Part shown: piece after piece, positions 59,358 through 64,000 of the stretch
Numbering within the stretch: the stretch's first letter is position 1
Layout of the letters: the number at the start of each line of letters is the position of its first letter
Source of the DNA: Clostridium sp. E02
GTDB lineage: Bacteria > Bacillota > Clostridia > Lachnospirales > Lachnospiraceae
Reading direction: 5' to 3'
Assembly (NCBI RefSeq): GCF_003833015.1
Contig: NZ_RJLQ01000004.1
Span: forward strand, 141,108 to 205,107
DNA: 64,000 bases
Position numbers and translations under genes: made by a program
The notes under the pieces: model-generated
Databases searched by the model: none
Told to the model about the DNA's origin: nothing
What the model saw: the letters and a program-made list of their open reading frames with translations, nothing else

Positions 59358-60614
59358 ATGGAAAAAAAGGATGGGAAAATATCCGTACTCGCAATTTCTA
59401 TGTTGCTGCTTTTGAGTCTAGTAACTGTACCGATGATTCGCGGGAATGCAGAAGAAATAAAAGGGCCTGGAATACGCTTACAGGAAGAGAAGCAACTTAA
59501 TGATAAGGAAAAGGAAAAGGAAAAGGAAAAGGATAAGGAAAAGGATAAGGCGGAAAAGGACTTAAAAGTTGTGGGATATTACGCAGCATGGGCCGCCTAT
59601 CAACGCAAGACTCCGGATCAGATTGATGGCAGTAAGCTGACCCATATCAATTATGCGTTCGCAAATATAGGGTCTGATTTAAAAGTGACGCTTGGGTATC
59701 CTGATGTGGATTTGGACAACATAAGAGGTCTGAATGAATTGAAAAAGAAGAACCCTAACCTCAAAACACTGATCTCAGTGGGTGGCTGGAATTGGTCCGG
59801 TCGGTTTTCCGATGCGGCGCTCACCGATGCATCTAGAACAGCATTTGCTGAAAGCTGTGTGGATTTTATCTTAAACTATGGATTCGATGGCGTGGACCTG
59901 GACTGGGAGTATCCGGTAAGCGGAGGTCTTGTTACCAATGTAAACCGTCCGGAGGACAAAGAAAATTTTACCAGACTTTTACAGAAAATCAGGGAAAAAC
60001 TAGATCAGCGAGGAGCAATTGACAAAAAACATTACTTGCTTACTTTTGCCGGTGGAGCTGATACTTCGTACATAAATAAAGTCGAACTGCCTAAAATAGC
60101 GGCTCTTGTGGATTATGTCAATTTAATGACGTATGATCTTCACGGGAACTGGGATACGCATACGGATTTACTGGCTCCGCTCTACCAAAATGGAGATACG
60201 TCTCCTCAATATAAGACCAGTGTAGAAAAAGCGGTGAATACTTGGCTGGCAGCCTCATTTCCAGCAGATCAGTTGGTAATGGGGATTCCCTTCTACGGAT
60301 ATCTTTATTCCTCGGTGCCAAATGCCAATCGTGGAATGTACCAGACCTTTGGGGGAGCAAGTTCTATTCCATATCAAGCGGTCAAAGATAATTATCTTAA
60401 TAAAGAAGGGTATACCCGATATCTCCATCCTCAATCCAAGGTTCCCTGGTTGTTTAACGGAACAATATTTATCAGCTATGAAGATTCCGAATCCATCGGG
60501 TACAAAACAGATTTTATCCGATCAAAGGGGTTGGGGGGAGCCATGGCATGGGAGCTAAGTCAGGATTCTAATGGGGAATTACTTCATGCGTTATATAACG
60601 GTTTAAATCCATAA
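59358..60614 (+). CDS. secreted GH18 chitinase-like glycosidase
   Basis: 418 residues. A Sec signal peptide (residues 1-32; KISVLAISMLLLLSLVTVPM core) is followed by a Lys/Glu/Asp repeat linker (about 50-70) and a GH18 barrel from residue 72 (VVGYYAAWAAYQRK). The catalytic DxxDxDxE is D177-G-V-D180-L-D182-W-E184; Glu184 is the acid/base. LISVGGWNWSG and VNLMTYDLHG are further signature strands. It hydrolyses beta-1,4-GlcNAc polymers such as chitin, or related peptidoglycan-like glycans. No carbohydrate-binding module is present. A hairpin follows the stop, and the ABC genes converge on it. Confidence 0.94.
   Translation: MEKKDGKISVLAISMLLLLSLVTVPMIRGNAEEIKGPGIRLQEEKQLNDKEKEKEKEKDKEKDKAEKDLKVVGYYAAWAAYQRKTPDQIDGSKLTHINYAFANIGSDLKVTLGYPDVDLDNIRGLNELKKKNPNLKTLISVGGWNWSGRFSDAALTDASRTAFAESCVDFILNYGFDGVDLDWEYPVSGGLVTNVNRPEDKENFTRLLQKIREKLDQRGAIDKKHYLLTFAGGADTSYINKVELPKIAALVDYVNLMTYDLHGNWDTHTDLLAPLYQNGDTSPQYKTSVEKAVNTWLAASFPADQLVMGIPFYGYLYSSVPNANRGMYQTFGGASSIPYQAVKDNYLNKEGYTRYLHPQSKVPWLFNGTIFISYEDSESIGYKTDFIRSKGLGGAMAWELSQDSNGELLHALYNGLNP
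59507..59555 (+). repeat. in-frame hexamer tract in the chitinase gene
   Basis: Eight near-tandem hexamers of GGAAAA and GGATAA encode KEKEKEKEKDKEKDK. Length changes in multiples of six would alter only the linker and not the frame. Confidence 0.85.
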
Positions 60615-60627
60615 CAATTCATTCATG

Positions 60628-60646
60628 CGGACTCTTTTAGAGTCCG
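60628..60646. terminator. hairpin between the convergent chitinase and ABC genes
   Basis: CGGACTC (60628-60634) pairs with GAGTCCG (60640-60646), loop TTTTA. A T-rich stretch follows only weakly, and the stop of the ATPase gene lies within it. A modest terminator at best. Confidence 0.4.
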
Positions 60647-61326
60647 TTATCTGTTATAACTTTTCCATTTTGCAAATAGATTATTTTACTGCACTGTTCT
60701 AGTAATTTTTCATCATGGGTAGCAAAAATAATTGTTAAACCAGCATTACAAAATTCTAACAGCAAAGATATAATGTTGATAGTCATTTTATAGTCCAATG
60801 CACTTGTAAGTTCGTCAGCTATGAGAATCTGAGGGTTCGTAATCAATGCTCTGGATAGTGCCACACGCTGTTGTTCCCCACCAGATAATAGGGCAACCTT
60901 TCTATTCATATAGTCGAATTTATTAAGATGAACACGTCTTAGCATAGAATTTATACAATATTTTATTTCTTTGGTTGATTTTTTTTCATGAAACAATAGA
61001 GGCAAACTAATGTTATCATAGACACTCCATTCTTTAATGAGCCCATAATCTTGTGGAACGTATCCCAAATAGTTATGCCTAAATTTTTGCTTTTCCTTTA
61101 TACTAAGATTTTGCAGGATCGTATTATTCGCTTTATAGATCCCTTCATCGTAATCGGTAAGACCGTATAATATGTTTAACAAGGTTGTTTTTCCGGAACC
61201 AGATTGTCCTACGATAGCAACCAATTCTCCTTTGTTTATGGTAAAGGATACTCGATCTAACACACAATAATCACCATGATTATATGTTTTCGTAAGGTTT
61301 TTAACTTCAATGATAGGTTCGTTCAA
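60637..61326 (-). CDS. ABC exporter ATPase (MacB/LolD-like)
   Basis: 229 residues. Walker A GQSGSGKTTLLN, Q-loop YVPQDYGLI, signature LLSGGEQQRVALSRAL, Walker B ILIADELTSALD with the catalytic Glu, and the switch His in IIFATHDEKLL. This ATPase type powers mechano-transmission exporters such as MacB and bacteriocin/antimicrobial-peptide pumps. It starts at TTG (GGAGGT 9 bases upstream) overlapping the end of the permease gene, and is the last gene of the three-gene unit. With two permease genes beside it, it forms a full exporter. Confidence 0.93.
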   Translation of the reverse strand: MNEPIIEVKNLTKTYNHGDYCVLDRVSFTINKGELVAIVGQSGSGKTTLLNILYGLTDYDEGIYKANNTILQNLSIKEKQKFRHNYLGYVPQDYGLIKEWSVYDNISLPLLFHEKKSTKEIKYCINSMLRRVHLNKFDYMNRKVALLSGGEQQRVALSRALITNPQILIADELTSALDYKMTINIISLLLEFCNAGLTIIFATHDEKLLEQCSKIIYLQNGKVITDNGL

Positions 61327-62419
61327 TGTATGGATACCTCCGGCTTAATATGATAAATATAATAAAATGGATGAAAAAAAGAAGGGTAAAAATAATAAAT
61401 TCGTTATGAACGTAAAATGAACGACTTATGATGCAATAGAATATCCATAATAATTGACCAATCATAAATCCGGTGATAAGTTGCACAAGATTTGTAACAC
61501 CGATGCATAATATATAGAATTTTTTAGTAAAATTACAGATGTTAAATGTGATTATATATTTTTTCTTTTTATAATAAAAAAGAACATATAAATTAATATA
61601 CAACACGAGGTATAGGAGAATACCTAATAACATAAATTTGGAGTAGGCAGGTAGTAAATTTGCTTTGATAGCAGAAAATTTATCAATTTTATTTTGTATT
61701 TTATTAAATTTAATTAAACAATAATTCGATAAAATATTTAGAGCTTCTCTATCATTATTGACATACAGATAAATTTTGAAAACAGGCGTGTTAAATTGAT
61801 TTAAATGTACAGGTAACGTATTGTCAGGATCATAGATCAAGATTTCATTATCGACACGACCCAAATCTCCATAACCAGGATCAAAAAGTAATTGATTATT
61901 ACAATATCCAATGATGTTTATATTGATTTGTTTATTCATCTCATGAACATAGATACCCAAAGGAATATCATAAGCTTGTCCTATCTTAAAGTCATTTTTA
62001 AACTTATTCCCAACGATAGCGGAATAAGCTCCGGAATTTTTATTACCATGATCAAAAATATGATATAAAGAAGCTTCCTCCTTTGTTATGGTACGAATTA
62101 TTATAGTCTGATTTTTTTTAATCGTGGTGTATAAAGGATTCCTATCAAAATTCAATATTCTCCCATTCGTACCCAAATTAAAATTTATATCTGCAATTAT
62201 ACTATTGTAATTAAAATCTGGTGTGATTGCTAGAGTAGCCTGGTAAATATTCGTATAATTAATTTTTTCTAAAAATTCATTTCTGTTTTTTAAATTTGTA
62301 TATTGGGTAAAGCAAAAATTAAAATAAAACACAAGACTGACCGACACGAGAGCACAATAACCGATTGGAAATTTGAAATTCATACCTATTAAATAAAGAA
62401 AACGCTTTAACTTATCCAT
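61307..62419 (-). CDS. ABC permease, FtsX/MacB-like topology
   Basis: 370 residues. A first membrane helix (about 18-35), an extracytoplasmic domain of roughly 230 residues, then three helices near the C-terminus (about 270-290, 300-330, 340-360), the layout of MacB/FtsX exporters and of bacteriocin-associated membrane proteins (DUF1430-like). The sequence is very AT-rich and Ile/Asn/Tyr rich. It overlaps the upstream permease by 13 bases and the ATPase by 20. GGGTGA is the ribosome site. The name is by topology and neighbourhood, since no clear motif was matched. Confidence 0.75.
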   Translation of the reverse strand: MDKLKRFLYLIGMNFKFPIGYCALVSVSLVFYFNFCFTQYTNLKNRNEFLEKINYTNIYQATLAITPDFNYNSIIADINFNLGTNGRILNFDRNPLYTTIKKNQTIIIRTITKEEASLYHIFDHGNKNSGAYSAIVGNKFKNDFKIGQAYDIPLGIYVHEMNKQININIIGYCNNQLLFDPGYGDLGRVDNEILIYDPDNTLPVHLNQFNTPVFKIYLYVNNDREALNILSNYCLIKFNKIQNKIDKFSAIKANLLPAYSKFMLLGILLYLVLYINLYVLFYYKKKKYIITFNICNFTKKFYILCIGVTNLVQLITGFMIGQLLWIFYCIISRSFYVHNEFIIFTLLFFIHFIIFIILSRRYPYIERTYH

Positions 62420-63384
62420 ATTTTTTCACCCAATATAATTAAATGGCTTAATAAAAATGATACCAGTATAGTGATAAGAATTTCACCATAAAGAATATGT
62501 TTTAAAAACTCGTTGGATCCACCTGAATATAAAAAGGCAGATTGGTGTGTTTGATTTTTATAATATAAGATATAACATGTTTGAAAAAGAGACAATAAGC
62601 AAAAAAGTAATAATAAAATAATTGAAAAAAAGTAATCAATAAAATTGTTAAATATATCTTCAATCGCATTCCAAAAAAGAGGCTTTATTTTAAATAAATC
62701 TTCGGAATTATTTTTTCCTGATTTATTATAGTATTCTTTTGTTTTGTTACGTATTGCTCTTTTGTTAATATGTCTTTCTGTTTTTATTACAAGGTGATTT
62801 ATATCAAATGCACCTTGCATATGATCACCAAGCAGACATTTAAAAGGGATTATTGATTGATCAGAATCGTAAGAGATACCTATCAATTTAAAATGTTGAT
62901 CTCCTAGTAATATTGTTGCCCCTGTCCTATAATCAGAATAATAGTTTAGATAATCCTCATTACTTAAAATAATTACTTTTTTTCCGCTGTTTCTTTCATT
63001 TCTCGTAAATCCTCGCCCTTTTATATTCTTATAAGAGACAGGAGAATCAGTAGAGTATTCAACACCTACCTTCGATAAGGGACCAAATTTCAACCATATT
63101 TCTTTTATATTTTCGATATGGAACTCGTCAAATAAATCAAGTATTATACTTAATTCGTTTTTAGAAGCATCATTATCTAATTCGATATTATACGTAGTCA
63201 TAGACTCGTTAATTCCACCATAAGCAACTAGGTTTTTGTTTATTTCCTTATCCAGTAAATAATTGATATTAAAAAAAACAAAGGTTAATAGCAATAAAAT
63301 ATAGATTAAAATTCTAATATCATAACGAATATATTTTCTAAGTAACTTTATATATCTTTTCAAACAGTTATAATTATATGCCAT
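62407..63384 (-). CDS. ABC permease partner, three predicted helices
   Basis: 325 residues. One N-terminal helix (YILLLLTFVFFNINYLL, about 27-45), an extracytoplasmic region of about 200 residues, and two helices near the C-terminus (FFSIILLLLFCLLSLFQTCY and ILITILVSFLLSHLIILG). Compared with its partner, the last helix is missing, so the two may form an asymmetric pair. Gene order (permease, permease, ATPase) and overlapping ends indicate one operon. It begins 12 bases downstream of a perfect hairpin that follows a small peptide remnant. No family was identified beyond the topology. Confidence 0.7.
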   Translation of the reverse strand: MAYNYNCLKRYIKLLRKYIRYDIRILIYILLLLTFVFFNINYLLDKEINKNLVAYGGINESMTTYNIELDNDASKNELSIILDLFDEFHIENIKEIWLKFGPLSKVGVEYSTDSPVSYKNIKGRGFTRNERNSGKKVIILSNEDYLNYYSDYRTGATILLGDQHFKLIGISYDSDQSIIPFKCLLGDHMQGAFDINHLVIKTERHINKRAIRNKTKEYYNKSGKNNSEDLFKIKPLFWNAIEDIFNNFIDYFFSIILLLLFCLLSLFQTCYILYYKNQTHQSAFLYSGGSNEFLKHILYGEILITILVSFLLSHLIILGEKIWIS

Positions 63385-63395
63385 ATATTTACCTG

Positions 63396-63428
63396 TTTGA
63401 CAAGAGCATTATTAATGCTCTTGTCAAA
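63396..63428 (-). terminator. perfect 15-bp hairpin between a peptide remnant and the ABC operon
   Basis: TTTGACAAGAGCATT (63396-63410), loop ATT, AATGCTCTTGTCAAA (63414-63428). On the minus strand it is followed by CAGGT, without a T-run, so it may be an attenuator or mRNA stabiliser rather than a full terminator. Such hairpins often lie between a bacteriocin structural gene and its export genes. Confidence 0.7.
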
Positions 63429-63448
63429 ATTTCTAAACTATTATATTT

Positions 63449-63558
63449 CTATTCTACAGTTACATTACCAACTACATAATCCGATTCAGTATTTTCTGTT
63501 GTACTAACAGTGACTGTATATGATTTGCCCTTTTTTAGGCAATGTTCTACTTTAATTC
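63449..63558 (-). pseudogene. remnant of a small peptide gene upstream of the exporter
   Basis: About 35 codons, preceded by a stop and lacking a start codon, encode IKVEHCLKKGKSYTVTVSTT and continue ENTESDYVVGNVTVE before TAG. The end resembles a beta-rich secreted protein. It could be the tail of a bacteriocin or exported peptide whose start is lost, or of a longer decayed gene. The promoter for the exporter was not found. Confidence 0.4.
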
Positions 63559-63928
63559 TTTATTGATAATATTAACTACGAAATCTAATTGTTAGTATAA
63601 ATAAAAAAATATTATGTTATTATACTTAACATTATAGATAATAAAAAATGATGTGTCAATACATTAATGGCACTATAGCTTCATTAGGGTCTCTCTATCA
63701 TTATATAATAAACTCGCCCTTTGGAATTTAAAGTATTTAGTTTATTAATGTAGGCACCGATAAGCTCTGTGGCATTATTAACAGCGATATCCATAACAAT
63801 CTGTCAACCGTTTTTGAAAATGTCCCGAAAAAGTTTTAACATAAGCACCAGTTTTCTGGTGCTTGATTTAACTAGGTACTATTAGTTTTTGGGTAACTTT
63901 AATAAAACTACAGTTACCTGCTTGTAAA
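63559..63928. other. intergenic with a hairpin, no gene seen
   Basis: AT-rich non-coding DNA. AAGCACCAG (63843-63851), loop TTTT, CTGGTGCTT (63856-63864) forms a perfect hairpin; on the minus strand it follows the partial gene at the edge, so it may be that gene's terminator. Confidence 0.5.
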
Positions 63929-64000
63929 TTAGGCTATTTCTTTTCTGTGTCGTTGTCCTTTTGCATATTTTTCAAATGATGCCTGCCTCCATGGATGGTT
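63929..64000 (-). CDS. unidentified gene, C-terminal end cut by window edge
   Basis: Only 23 residues remain: NHPWRQASFEKYAKGQRHRK then EIA and a stop. Basic with His/Trp; the pattern recalls the tails of some transposases, but it is too short to name. Confidence 0.35.
   Translation of the reverse strand, partial: NHPWRQASFEKYAKGQRHRKEIA

Overview
The window looks like a chromosomal segment of a low-GC, Gram-positive anaerobe of the class Clostridia, most likely a plant-polysaccharide-degrading Lachnospiraceae relative (Lachnoclostridium-like). Pointers are strong AGGAGG ribosome binding sites, sigmaA-type promoters, two T-box leaders, a yybP-ykoY-type leader before mntP, the archaeal-type AspRS plus GatCAB route to Asn-tRNA, and a rhamnogalacturonan locus whose genes resemble the Bacillus subtilis yes/yte/ytc/yet sets. 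The genus is an inference from gene content only.

Layout. 1-2757: end of an FMN-binding-domain gene, then a tyrosine T-box leader separated from tyrS by an IS200/IS605-type insertion with tnpA. 2763-4088: an HD-GYP-like protein on the minus strand. 4215-18578: a co-directional rhamnogalacturonan-I (RG-I) catabolic locus: yesU-like protein, membrane-anchored AraC regulator, two ABC permeases, a solute-binding lipoprotein, a PcRGLX/YetA-like (PL26-type) exolyase, a PL11 lyase fused to a CE12-type SGNH esterase, a GH105 unsaturated-uronyl hydrolase and a NodB-type deacetylase. The enzymes have no visible signal peptides, so the pathway appears to be import followed by cytosolic breakdown. 18564-19380: mntP on the minus strand with its riboswitch. 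19466-25880: Asn-type T-box, aspS2-gatC-gatA-gatB-aspartate aminotransferase, a unit for making aspartate and converting it to Asn-tRNA(Asn). 25885-39111: housekeeping genes (LysR, GNAT, NADP-isocitrate dehydrogenase, CcdA-TlpA fusion, VanW protein, DJ-1/PfpI protein, DEAD-box helicase, hemerythrin, rluF-ligA-metA).

39112 to about 53800 is an accessory region: AT-richer, full of remnants and small genes. It begins just after metA with three repeats of TTGGGGTACG. It contains an HNH-like/serine-recombinase chimera, an HNH nuclease with a Cys-rich N-terminus, a TIR-domain protein with its own promoter, a MarR-BAAT-flavodoxin operon with a clear operator, a decayed transglutaminase-like gene, a PadR/DUF2812 pair with a perfect inverted repeat over its promoter, an AraC-GyrI regulator, an Xre-methyltransferase fusion, a deleted tyrosine integrase, and a second broken copy of part of the HNH chimera. 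The HNH/TIR neighbourhood (42.0-43.9 kb) is the best candidate for an undescribed defence-type system; a secreted-peptide/membrane-protein pair (52.9-53.3 kb) is a second candidate.

53866-64000: MazG-like protein, a stand-alone RsmH-type methyltransferase, metallo-beta-lactamase protein, a frameshifted MmcQ/YjbR gene, ArsC-like, GNAT, alpha/beta hydrolase, a secreted GH18 chitinase, and a three-gene ABC exporter of the peptide/bacteriocin-export type. The exporter lies downstream of a perfect hairpin and a remnant of a small peptide gene. The right edge cuts an unidentified minus-strand gene.
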